DNA of 64,000 nucleotides from assembly GCA_910589415.1 (NCBI GenBank), contig OU342637.1, positions 31,960,162 to 32,024,161 of the forward strand. Reading direction: 5' to 3'. Every line of letters begins with the position of its first letter. The stretch's first letter is position 1. This DNA comes from Malachius bipustulatus. Its lineage: Eukaryota > Arthropoda > Insecta > Coleoptera > Melyridae. Shown piece after piece: positions 10,803-20,049 of the stretch. Below the pieces are notes generated by a model. That model ran no database searches and had not been told where the DNA came from. It saw nothing but the letters and a program-made list of their open reading frames with translations. The translations under genes and the position numbers were made by a program.

Positions 10803-13337
10803 TTATCTTAAAGTCCTTTTTAATTTTACGTGTTTGTACAAAGGGGGACTTTTAATTTTGGGTTCTTTACCAAAAGTTAAGATTAGTTGTTTTTTAAATG
10901 GATTTATTGGTTTTTCGGTGATTATTAATTCTGCGGAGATATCGTTATTTTGTGAATGAATGGTAGTCTCATCGTTTTCTATATTCTTTTGAATATTTTC
11001 AGAATTAATGTTGGTTTTGTTGGTCTTATCAGAAGATGGGGGTTTAATTTGTATGTCTGATAATACTTTAATTTTACTTTTGTCTTCGTTTTGTTGGAGT
11101 AATGAATCTATGTCAGTAAGGTCATCTAACTCGGTGTTAGGTAGTTCAGCAATATCACCTGGTTGAGCGAATAATGATAATAAATTATCAGGTGTTTCGT
11201 CAATATTTACAGGGTATGCTTCTAAGCGTGCTAAAAAATCTGCATTACTGTTAAGTTTGCCTTTTTTATATCTTATTTCATAGTCGTACTCCATTAATTT
11301 TAATCGCCATCTTACCAGTTTTGAAGTTGGTTCTTTAAAATTAAATAGCCATTGGAGAGGCTTATGATCGGAGAGAATTAAAAATTTATTTCCGTAAAGG
11401 TAGGGCCTAAATTGTTGAACAGCCCAGATGATCGCAAGGCATTCTTTTTCGGAAGTATAATAATTCTTTTCGTGCTTACTCAGTGTTCTTGAGATATACG
11501 CAATAGGCTTATCGGCGCCAATTGGGCCTTGTGAGAGCACTGCCCCTAATCCAAAATTTGATGCGTCCGTGGTTAGGATAAATTGTTGTTCAAAATTTGG
11601 GTATGATAAAATGGGCTCGTTACATAGTAACTTCTTAATCGTTTCAAATGATTCGATAAATTTGGGTGTGTGTTCGATTTTAGCTGCTTTCTTTAAACAA
11701 TCGGTCAGGGGTTTAGCTATGGTGGCATAATTTTTGATAAATTTTCTATAGTAACCGGATAGACCTAGAAAGCTTTTAATACCTTTCGTAGTTGTTGGAA
11801 GGGGTAATTTCTTGATTTTCTCAATTAATTTTGGATTTGGTTTAATTCCTTGGGTTGTGACTATATGTCCTAAATATTCAATTTCTGTTAGGAAGAAATC
11901 TGACTTTTCCAACTGAATTTTAAAATTAAATTCGCGGAGTCTTTCGAGAACCTTCTGTATGTTTGTTAGGTGCTCTTCGAATGATTTTCCTAATATTATT
12001 ACATCGTCTAAATAGACTAAACATATTTTATTAAGAAGACCTTTTAAAATTTCGTTCATAACACGAGCAAAACATGCCGGTGCATTACGTAAACCAAACG
12101 GCATACGCAAAAACTCGAAATGTCCGTCCTCCGTTGAGAACGCAGTTTTATGCCTATCGCTCTCGTGAATTTCGATTTGATGATAGCCGGACTTAAGGTC
12201 AATTTTGGAAAATAATTTGGACATACCTAATATATCAAGGATATTATTGATATTCGGGAGAGGATATTTGTCCTCTATCGTTACCTCATTCAGTTTTCTG
12301 AAATCGACGACCATGCGCCATTGCTTTTTACCGTCACTATTTTCCTTTTTTGGTACTAAAAAGACTGGGGCAGAGTAAGGTGAACTACTCTGGGTGATGA
12401 TATTATGCTCCAAAAGTTCATCTACCTGTCGATTAATTTCAGTCTTTTGACATTGGGGAAATCTATATGATTTCGTGAAAATAGGGATTTCAGATGAAAG
12501 CGGAATTTTATGCTTAACAATTGAAGAGAAGGTAAGCTTGTCATTTTCGTGGTAAAATACGTCTACATAATCTTTGATCTTATTAAAAATTATTGTTTTA
12601 TCATTAGTTGTCAAATGATTCAATTTATTATTTAGACTTTCATAAAAATTATCAAACTTTTCAAAGTTTCCTTTCGCATAGCATACATCGACATTTTTGA
12701 GATCAATGTGATGCGCAAGAATTGGTTTTGATAATGATAAAATTCGGTTTTGATTATCTTTATTTCGTATTAATGGAACTTTAACTTTAAAATTATCAGC
12801 AGTATTTATATTCTCGGGGATCTCATAATGACCTAGTTGTTGCTGGGGAATTAATACAGTTCCTTTTCTGATGGTCACTGGTATAATTACATCACTCTGT
12901 TCAGGAGTAATCTGAGTTTGAAAATAATTTAATGCAGCTGGTTCATACCTACATAAATCATATTCTATACCGTTGAGAAAAATAGTACCTGAATTGTAAT
13001 TTAATATCATGTTTAGTTCTTCTAACGTTTGCGTTCCTAGCAAGAGGTCGAAGTGTTCATGAAAATTAATTACATAAAATTTCAAAGGTTGTCCAGGCAG
13101 GAAGAAATCTGCGATAACTACTTTATTATGTTCCGATTGATTATAAATTGTTTTGATTGTAAACTTTTCGTCAAATATTTGATTTGGAAAGTATTTTTTA
13201 GCAATTTGGGGTGACATGAGCGAATTAGTTGCTCCTGAATCTATTAAAATTTTTAAACCGTTAATTTCTAAATAGGGTAGGCTTGAAGAAATTATGTTAT
13301 GATTGGTTTCGATTATTTGTTTTCCGAGGCCGGTAAA
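10803..13337 (-). CDS. pol: Pol polyprotein: protease, reverse transcriptase, RNase H (no integrase)
   Basis: The frame is -1 relative to gag and opens just before the gag stop (GLGKQIIE), so it is expected as a Gag-Pol frameshift product. The aspartic protease motif ILIDSGATNS lies near 13,220-13,250. Reverse transcriptase follows, with VVDFRKLN, the LPFG-type block FLRMPFGL, and the catalytic YLDD near 12,000-12,014. RNase H has TTDASNFGLGAV near 11,560 and the conserved DHKPL. After RNase H only the usual linker (TEKPINPFKKQLIL) remains, then a stop at 10,803. No HHCC finger or DDE core of integrase occurs anywhere in the element. The reading is otherwise intact over about 840 codons. Confidence 0.9.
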   Translation of the reverse strand, partial: FTGLGKQIIETNHNIISSSLPYLEINGLKILIDSGATNSLMSPQIAKKYFPNQIFDEKFTIKTIYNQSEHNKVVIADFFLPGQPLKFYVINFHEHFDLLLGTQTLEELNMILNYNSGTIFLNGIEYDLCRYEPAALNYFQTQITPEQSDVIIPVTIRKGTVLIPQQQLGHYEIPENINTADNFKVKVPLIRNKDNQNRILSLSKPILAHHIDLKNVDVCYAKGNFEKFDNFYESLNNKLNHLTTNDKTIIFNKIKDYVDVFYHENDKLTFSSIVKHKIPLSSEIPIFTKSYRFPQCQKTEINRQVDELLEHNIITQSSSPYSAPVFLVPKKENSDGKKQWRMVVDFRKLNEVTIEDKYPLPNINNILDILGMSKLFSKIDLKSGYHQIEIHESDRHKTAFSTEDGHFEFLRMPFGLRNAPACFARVMNEILKGLLNKICLVYLDDVIILGKSFEEHLTNIQKVLERLREFNFKIQLEKSDFFLTEIEYLGHIVTTQGIKPNPKLIEKIKKLPLPTTTKGIKSFLGLSGYYRKFIKNYATIAKPLTDCLKKAAKIEHTPKFIESFETIKKLLCNEPILSYPNFEQQFILTTDASNFGLGAVLSQGPIGADKPIAYISRTLSKHEKNYYTSEKECLAIIWAVQQFRPYLYGNKFLILSDHKPLQWLFNFKEPTSKLVRWRLKLMEYDYEIRYKKGKLNSNADFLARLEAYPVNIDETPDNLLSLFAQPGDIAELPNTELDDLTDIDSLLQQNEDKSKIKVLSDIQIKPPSSDKTNKTNINSENIQKNIENDETTIHSQNNDISAELIITEKPINPFKKQLILTFGKEPKIKSPPLYKHVKLKRTLR

Positions 13338-14653
13338 CGAAAATTTTCTGGTGGTTCTACTGGAATTTCGTCAGCTTCGGGCACGTTTTGGGAATCTGTG
13401 TCATAACATATTTCATTATAATCGGGATAGTTATCCATATCATATTCTGGGTACGTGTTTTCGATTAAAGGGTCGGATTCTCCTAAATTGGGCTCTATCT
13501 CATTAAAATTGATTTGCGGAGCTCTCCAAGTGCGAAATTGTGGAGATTGAAAATTAGGATGATTCCTATATGGACTTGGTCTTAAGTTTGGGGAATTATT
13601 AGTCCTATTTATTCCACTAAAACTCGGTTGACCTGGGCGAGGTGCAAAAGGTCTGTTTTGGGAATTTTGATGTTGATTTGGGTGATTCGTATTTTGAGTA
13701 TTTGGACGACTTGTATTTGGATAGGTCGACTGAAATACAGGTTGTCGAGGTGGAAAATTATTAAAATTAGACACATTAGGTCTTTGGGGTCTCTGAAATT
13801 GTCTTTGATAGTTATTTTGAAAATTATGAATTTGTTTGTTAGGACCATTGGATGCTGATGTTTGTGCTTCAGAGCTAAAATTACGACTGTTGTTAATTTT
13901 ATTAATTTGGCTAGGACCGTGCTTAGCCAAAAATTTTATAACTACAGGGGTAGCTGCTGTAATGGTATCCAATTCTTTGACTTCAAGAATTGTTTGCAAT
14001 AATGGGGGACAATTGTTATAAAGTACTTCTAATGCGGTTTGTTCGTTAATTCGAACATGTACAGCTTTTTCAGCGGCTGTTAATGCTGTGTCTGATTGAG
14101 TTTTAATGTCTAATTGAGTTTGTACTGATTTGATGCGCTCTATGAAATCTGTTAAACTTTCTCTAGGGTTGATAGTTAGATATTTGAATTTGTGACATAA
14201 TGTTAACCTGTCGGTATGGTCACCAAATTTCGTGCGTAACGCATCTTTTAATTGTGTCCAGTTAGTTAAATCTGATCTTGTACTAGCAAAAGTTTCTGCT
14301 GGACCTTTTAATTTACTTAAAATCAAACAATAAGAGTAATCGTTTAAAGTTAAATCGGCTGTGTTGGCATATTTAGCATGAAATTTTTCTACACGAGTAA
14401 TGAAAACTTCTAACGTGTTCTGATCACCATTGAAAGTGGGAATAACATCGCCATAGTTTCTAGCTGCGCTAATTAAGCTTTCGGTAGTTGCAGGCATATT
14501 TAAATTTCTTGGTAAAGCAGGTGGCTGCTCTATAAAAGGATTTAAAATACTATTTACAGCGATTTCTTGACCAGGCTCGTATAAATGATCGTTGCTGGAA
14601 TGTGCTAAATTCTCGTTATATTCAACGATAGTTACTCTTTCAGTACCTGACAT
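13313..14653 (-). CDS. gag: Gag structural protein of the errantivirus-like element
   Basis: 446 codons starting MSGTERVTIVEY. The central part (about residues 60-260) resembles the retrotransposon Gag capsid domain. The C-terminal third is rich in Arg, Asn, Gln and Pro (QRQFQRPQRPNVSNF and similar) and has no CCHC zinc knuckle, as is usual for Gag of errantiviruses, where basic residues bind RNA. The frame is intact. The stop (13,313-13,315) overlaps the start of the pol frame. No perfect slippery heptamer is visible; GGAAAAC just before the stop is the closest. Confidence 0.85.
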   Translation of the reverse strand: MSGTERVTIVEYNENLAHSSNDHLYEPGQEIAVNSILNPFIEQPPALPRNLNMPATTESLISAARNYGDVIPTFNGDQNTLEVFITRVEKFHAKYANTADLTLNDYSYCLILSKLKGPAETFASTRSDLTNWTQLKDALRTKFGDHTDRLTLCHKFKYLTINPRESLTDFIERIKSVQTQLDIKTQSDTALTAAEKAVHVRINEQTALEVLYNNCPPLLQTILEVKELDTITAATPVVIKFLAKHGPSQINKINNSRNFSSEAQTSASNGPNKQIHNFQNNYQRQFQRPQRPNVSNFNNFPPRQPVFQSTYPNTSRPNTQNTNHPNQHQNSQNRPFAPRPGQPSFSGINRTNNSPNLRPSPYRNHPNFQSPQFRTWRAPQINFNEIEPNLGESDPLIENTYPEYDMDNYPDYNEICYDTDSQNVPEADEIPVEPPENFRLPASENK

Positions 14654-14988
14654 AAATGAACTTTAATATTATTTTTAGAATAAGTGAATTAAAGCTTGCT
14701 CTTTATTTCTTACTCTGATTTAGAATTTCTATAGGATTCTACAAAATTTAATTTAAATTACTTTCTATGCATTTATCGATAACAGTAAATTATTATTGAT
14801 CTATCAAAATATCAATATCTTTGTAATTAGCAAAAAATAATAAATTCGTTTCACTTGTTTAAAACTTTCTTTTACATATACATAACTTGGTGTAAAATAA
14901 AATCAATAATAAATCAAAGGAGGTGAAACATGGAATGTGACTTACTACTTAAATTTTCTCCTTTCTCCTTGATTAGCTTTACGTTCTG

Positions 14989-15175
14989 ATGACTCGGGTT
15001 GGACAGTTTTCCTTCTGGATTTCTCGGGTTGAGCAGTTTTCCTTCTGTTTGACTCGGGTTGGACAGTTTTCCTTCTGTTGGCTCGGGTTTATTAGTTTTC
15101 CTTCTATATTGCTCGGGTTGGACAGTTTTCCTTCTGTTGTCTTGGGTTTATTAGTTTTCCTTCTAAGGGTAGAAT
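14989..15175. repeat. Six 30-bp tandem repeats in the retrotransposon leader
   Basis: The core (C/T)AGTTTTCCTTCT recurs at about 15,004, 15,034, 15,064, 15,093, 15,123 and 15,152, each preceded by CTCGGGTT or close variants. The period is 29-30 bp. Not a multiple of any coding requirement; it lies wholly inside the leader. Confidence 0.9.
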
Positions 15176-15199
15176 ACTTGAACTAGTGTTGTCTAGCGG

Positions 15200-15350
15200 C
15201 GGCAACACTTTGAAGACGTTCTCGAGTTGACGGGGTTGCTCTTCTGCTGCGGGGTATGGAAGACCTCAACGTTATGCGGGGTTGCTTCTCGTCGTAACAG
15301 GGAGACCTCGATTTTACGGGTTGGTTGCTTCTGGTTGCTAATTGACGTTG
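15200..15350. repeat. Three imperfect ~50-bp leader repeats
   Basis: GAAGACGTTCTCGAGTTGAC, GAAGACCTCAACGTTATGCG and GAGACCTCGATTTTACGGG each lead into a GGGGTTGCTTCT-type block. They are three degenerate copies next to the 30-bp array. Confidence 0.6.
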
Positions 15351-15512
15351 ACCACTACTCAATTCTTCTAGCACTTTGCACTTTTAAGTAGGTAGTTTAC
15401 CTACTTTGTTGGGCTACAATTCACTGCAATCCTGCACTTCACTGTAATCCTGGGTGCACTATAGGTTACCGGATTTCGCGATTAATCGATTATCGATTAT
15501 TGAAAATCCGTT

Positions 15513-15524
15513 CCGACTGCGCCA
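15513..15524 (-). other. tRNA-Ser primer binding site
   Basis: The plus strand reads CCGACTGCGCCA, the 3' end of insect tRNA-Ser including CCA. On the minus strand TGGCGCAGTCGG overlaps the last T of the 5' LTR by one base, as in 17.6 and 297. Weak complementarity continues for several more bases (AATCC). Confidence 0.85.
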
Positions 15525-15768
15525 GTTACGATACGTAGAGCCGAAATTCTGTTTTTAAAAGAAAACTCAAAAACTTATTATTCGACTCTTTATTGCATAT
15601 CGGACTATCCGCCAAGTACGCGACTGTGCGGGACGAATACCAGACAAATAGTGAGCGTGCAACTCTGTTCAAGTCTCGAAAGAAATAATATATGTTAATT
15701 CAGCATTTGCTAATTACAGTAATAAAGATTATATTTCATGGGGAGTCAGCTCTTATGGCTATATAACT
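15524..15768 (-). repeat. 5' LTR of the errantivirus-like element
   Basis: 245 bp, identical by eye to the LTR at 9,103. It is the transcription-start LTR, since gag and pol run away from it on the minus strand. It adjoins the tRNA-Ser primer site on its inner side and the CGTG target duplication on its outer side. Confidence 0.95.
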
Positions 15769-15772
15769 CGTG

Positions 15773-17501
15773 TTCTTATTGGTATAAAGGTAAGAAATTT
15801 TGACTATTGAAGTATTTCTCGAAATCGAAAACGTTTCTTTGGAAAAAATACAAATCAATAAAGACAAAAATTCTTATTTTTTGCCTGGAATTTTCAAAAT
15901 TTTTGGACACGATTTGAACGGCTCTTTGTTTTCGGCTTCACTCTCCAAGAGATCGCGTGACCGACGGTTGGAGTGGAATTGTACCTACAAGCGTACCTAT
16001 GCCACTTTTGTTAGGCCATTTTTTTTTTTGAAATGGTTAAAAAACTAGTGAAGCTAAAATTTCCATAAAAATTTTATAGAAAGAGAAAGGCTCATATTGT
16101 AAAGTGTTTTTAAAAAAAAATTGTGCCCATTTAACGAAAATAAAAGTTTTCACCCAAAATTTGATCAGGAAATATTTATAAAAGTCAATCGGTGAGTTTG
16201 TCAGGTAGTATATTGTTGAAGAAATTGTACTGGACACTATTTACTCCAACGCTTGTGCGCGTTCGTTAATTAAATTTCACTGGTCGCGCGGCTAGTATGT
16301 CGCGTTCTCATCGGCATGGTATTTTTTGGACTCTCCGCGACTATTGATTGAAACATCATTAATAAAATTGCAATTAAACAACATATTTAATCTCTAGGTA
16401 GAAAACAATTAATACTTACAATATATCGCATTATATCCAATTTAATTATTGGTAGGGATGAGGAACTTACCTGAAACAAAAATAATTATTTAGAATAACT
16501 TTAATGTACCTAATGAAACAATCCACATTTGACCAAAACTTCTAGACTATGTGAAACTCCGACATGAAGGCTGAAGTTTGGAGACAAAACAAACAAATTC
16601 AAACCGCACGAGATACTTTGAGCACACATCAAACATTCCGCGAGCAGCTTTGCGTTAAAAATTAACGAATTATTTATTTATTTCCAAAAAATCAACCCTG
16701 CGGGACATAGAACCTATTCACATATTATGTTTATACAGGGTGGTTTACGAACAAAAGAGTAGGTGTATCATGAAAACGTATTGGATTTGATTCCAAAAAA
16801 TTGCAATTTTTTTCCGGATTTACCAGAAATGATGCTAGATTTTAACACATGAGACAGCTATGTTTCGTCTTATTTTTGACTCATCAGTCTTTAAATTTTA
16901 TCACCTCTATCAAGGATTTTAAACAAAGGAGGGATCTTGGAGTTTTAAATGAAAAAAAAATCTTTTTACAGGTTCAGATAACATAACAATGGCGTCTTTA
17001 CCTGTATCAAACAAAGCGTGCATGGTCTTGTACAGTTTAGTTTGGTAATTAACCCCTTTTGTGCGCAACTACATAACGACAAGCACGATTACCTACTCAT
17101 ACAGAGTGAGCAGATAAAGCAATTTCCTATTTGATCCCAACAAATTAGGGATAATTAATTGTTAACTAACTTTGCGATATTGTTAAATGTTTTGGTTAGA
17201 GTGGTAGTTAGCAAAGTAATTATTATAATTAGCAAGAAATGACCATCAATTATGCGAAATTTGTTAATTACTCGGACCATTTTATTGTATTTATGAAAAA
17301 TTCTTCATAGACTCCTTCTTCTTCATACTCGTATCTACAGCTACCATCTCTATGACGTTAATCGGAACAAGTTCTTGTGAGAAATAACGTAATAAGAAGC
17401 GTATTTGAATTATTTTTAAAGCTTTTCCTGATAGTTATGAATAATCTATGACGCACGTAAACAATGTGCATTCCGAAGCTAATATTTATTTTTGTGACCA
17501 G
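15773..17501. other. Region upstream of gene A exon 2; first exon not located
   Basis: Gene A must have a first exon ending in phase 0, but none is convincing here. A TATAAAAG at about 16,176 is not followed by a fitting ATG-donor exon. The best short candidate, ATGGCGTCTTTACCT before GTATCA near 16,990, has a weak donor and no TATA box. A partial ACAGGGTGGTTTACG repeat end lies at 16,735. The exon could also lie left of 9.1 kb, with the LTR element inside intron 1. Confidence 0.4.
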
Positions 17502-19811
17502 GTCCTTGCTGTTTTGGCAACAGCTGCCTCTGGCAGTTACAATCACGGCTTCAGCTCGAGCAGCAGTCACAGCAACGCCCTTTCAGGAAGTTATTTACCT
17601 CCATACCAAGGTTAGTAGAGTTTTTTTTTCTCGCCCCCTAATTTGTAGAATCAATTCATGTAGAATTAAATAATTTTCAGCTTGATTTGAGTGTTAATTT
17701 CGTCAATAATTATGTCCCTTCAACCAGTGGCGCCTTATTTTCAGATGAAGTGAGTCAGTCAAATGCCACTACACAGTTCTAGCCAGATCTTTTTTTTTTT
17801 GACGAGGTCCAGTGTGACAAGGTACGGTCATCTAGATTTTTTTTGCATGGTCCGGTTTGTCAAAACTCGAATTTTTGAGCTGAATGGATTTCGACAAATC
17901 AGGGGTTACAAAAAATTCGAGCTAACCGGACTTTACAAAAATCGAATTTTCCCAGCTTCATTCGAGGACTTTGATGAACTGATCTATGAAAAAAAAAAAC
18001 ATCGAGCTGACCGGATTTTGAAAAAAGTTGAATTTTGGATCTAACCAGACCATGTCAAACTGGACTTCGCAAAATAAAAAGTGAACTGACCGGACTTATT
18101 TCCAAAAATCCAATTTTCGAGCTAACCGGACTTTGTGCAAAAATAGAATTTTCTAGCTGACCTGACATTGAAAAAAATTTTACTTTGCAAAAATCGATTT
18201 TACGAGATGCATAGGACTGTCAAAAATCGTTTTTTTTTATTGTTCGAGGACTTCGTCCAACCGGACTGGCAAAAACATCGAGCTAATCGGAGTTATTTGC
18301 AAAAATTCAATTTTCAAGCTGACCTGACTTTGAGCTGACCGGACTTTGCTGCAAAAATCCAATTTTCAAGCTGACCGAGCTTTGCAAACATCGAATTTTT
18401 GAGATTCAAGGACTTGGCAAAAATCGATTTTTTTTTAGATTTGTTCGAGGACTTTGTCCAACCGGACTTGCAAAAACATCGAGCTAACCGGACTTTGCAA
18501 AAATCGAATTTTCGAGCTAACCGAATTTAGCAGAAAGTGAATTTTGGATCTAACCAGACCATGTCAAACCGGACTTTGCAAACAAAAAATCGAGCTGACC
18601 TGACTTGCAAAAATCGAATTATTGAACTGACCTGACTTTTGCAAAAATCGAATTTTTGAGCTGACCGGACTTTGCTGCAAAAATCCAATTTTAGAGCAGA
18701 CCGAACTTTGCAAAAATCGAATTTTTTAGATAACCAAACTTTGTTTAACTGGACCTTGAAAAAAATCGAGCTGACCGGACTTAGGCAAGAATCGAATTTT
18801 TGAGCTGACCGGACTTTTTGCAAAATTAAAAAAATGAGCTGACCGGACTTTGCAAAAATCGAATTTTCGAGCTGACCGGACTTTGTCTTTCCGAACTTGC
18901 AAAAAAACCGAGTTAACTGAACTCTTGTTTGAAAAAAAAAAAAATCCGAGCCGATCGTCTTGTATAAAGTCTTCACTAACCTTGCAAGCCACGAGCCGTC
19001 ACTGTCTTCGACGTTTCTTGTTGTTAAAGACGCTATAAAAAATTTAATTAATCATCTCATTTTCATGACTTTTTCATCTTCATCTAATTGCAACTTTTCA
19101 AAAATTCAAGGTGGCCATCAACAGCAACAAGGAGGATTCCACCAACAGCAACAAGGAGGATTCGGAGGACACCATCAACAGCAACAAGGAGGATTCCACC
19201 AACAACAACAAGGCGGATCCGGAGGATACCATCAACAAAACCAACAGGGAGGTTACCAACAACACCAGCAACAACCCGACCACAAAATCGTGATCGTGGT
19301 CTCCGCAGAGCCCCAATCTCACCATGGTAATAATTACCAAGGAGCTGGACAGAGTTCTGGATCGTCTTATGGAGGTCAATCCTCTGGAGGATATGGTACA
19401 GCTAATAGGTTTTCTGGTGTACATTCTCAAGGAGGTGTGCAAGGTGTGAACCAGGGAGGTTGGCAGCAGCAGCAGGGTTATGGCGGATACTCCCAGGCAG
19501 GTTCTTCCAGCGGAAGCTACCTTCAGAGTCAAGGCGGTCAAGGATACAGTCAAGGCGGTCAAGGATACAGTCAAGGCGGTCAAGGATATAGTCAAGGCGG
19601 TCAAGGATATAGTCAAGGTGGTCAAGGATATAGTCAAGGATACGGCAGTGGCGGACAGGGTTACTCTCAGGGAGGAGGTTCTCAAGGTTCGTGGAGTTCT
19701 GCTGGATCTTCCGCGTCTTCTGGTAGCGGTGGTCTTCTCTCTTCGTACGTGCCAAGCAGCCAGGGTGGGATTCATGGTGTTAATCCTTACACTGAGTGGA
19801 GAAAATTGTAA
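17502..19811 (+). CDS. Gene A: secreted Gln/Gly/Tyr-rich structural protein
   Basis: Two coding exons are clear: 17,502-17,610 (acceptor TGACCAG, donor GTTAGT, phase 1) and 19,111-19,811. Exon 2 starts with the rest of a signal peptide (VLAVLATAASG) followed by a Ser-rich stretch and SYLPPYQ. Exon 3 encodes (HQQQQGGF)n, a DHKIVIVVSAEP block, Gly/Ser-rich spacers, about six GQGYSQG heptads, and ends in SYVPSSQGGIHGVNPYTEWRKL (19,746-19,808). The first exon with the ATG is not identified. Composition fits extracellular matrix or cuticle, where Tyr and Gln blocks allow cross-linking; no enzymatic domain is present. The C terminus is shared with gene B, so the two are tandem paralogs. The poly(A) signal is probably the variant AATATA near 19,876. 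Confidence 0.8.
17790..18960. repeat. Minisatellite of ~33-45 bp units in gene A intron 2
   Basis: The unit GAGCTGACCGGACTTTGCAA plus AAATCGAATTTT is repeated more than 20 times with variable poly(A) lengths and point changes. It fills most of the intron between the two exons. Minus-strand open frames across it (FDFCKVRSAQ repeats) are products of the repeat, not genes. Scattered single units occur near 24.2, 42.8 and 47.8 kb and in the 55-56-kb intron. Confidence 0.9.
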
Positions 19812-20049
19812 ATAGTTATTTTTTAATTTTATAATATATTCCTTATTATTGTGAATCGTTTTTGTCGTTTTTTCGAATATAAAAAATTAAATTATAAACT
19901 GTAGTGTTTGTTGTTTTACTTTTAATTTTATCAATATTAAATGGTGCTGTAACAGTTGTTTCGCTGCTTTTGAACGAGCATCTTCAGACATTTCTTTTGG
20001 TTGTTTGAATTTTGAACATTCTAAAAAATTAATTAACGTTGACAGATTC

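Larger units (their letters stand above)
14654..15512 (-). other. Untranslated leader of the LTR element
   Basis: About 860 bp separate the primer site from the gag start, long for an LTR element. The leader carries two tandem-repeat blocks (14,989-15,175 and 15,200-15,350). Long repeat-bearing leaders are known in errantiviruses, where they can hold insulators (gypsy) or an internal ribosome entry site (Idefix); such a role here is inference. Confidence 0.6.
9099..15772 (-). mobile_element. Errantivirus-like Ty3/gypsy LTR retrotransposon, integrase deleted
   Basis: The element runs on the minus strand. Two LTRs of 245 bp (9,103-9,347 and 15,524-15,768), identical as far as I can read them, start AGTTA and end TAACT. 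The flanks carry a 4-bp target duplication CGTG (9,099-9,102 and 15,769-15,772), as expected for Ty3/gypsy integration. Inside, in minus-strand order, are a tRNA-Ser primer site, a leader with tandem repeats, gag, a -1-frame pol with protease, reverse transcriptase and RNase H, then an env remnant and a purine tract. The integrase and the front of env are missing, so this copy cannot integrate autonomously. Identical LTRs imply a recent insertion, presumably with enzymes supplied by an intact relative. Confidence 0.95.

Noticed and set aside
17459..17501. ATGACGCAC|GTAAAC as exon 1 of gene A
   Set aside because: The implied intron would be about 43 bp with a weak donor and no TATA box upstream, below what I would accept without transcript evidence.
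18527..18992. Minus-strand frames with KSGQL/KVRSAQKFDF repeats
   Set aside because: Created by the short CCGGAC minisatellite within gene A intron 2.
19098..19775. Long antisense frame opposite gene A (225 codons)
   Set aside because: Repetitive LTVSLTAL pattern is the complement of the GQGYSQ coding repeat; no independent support.
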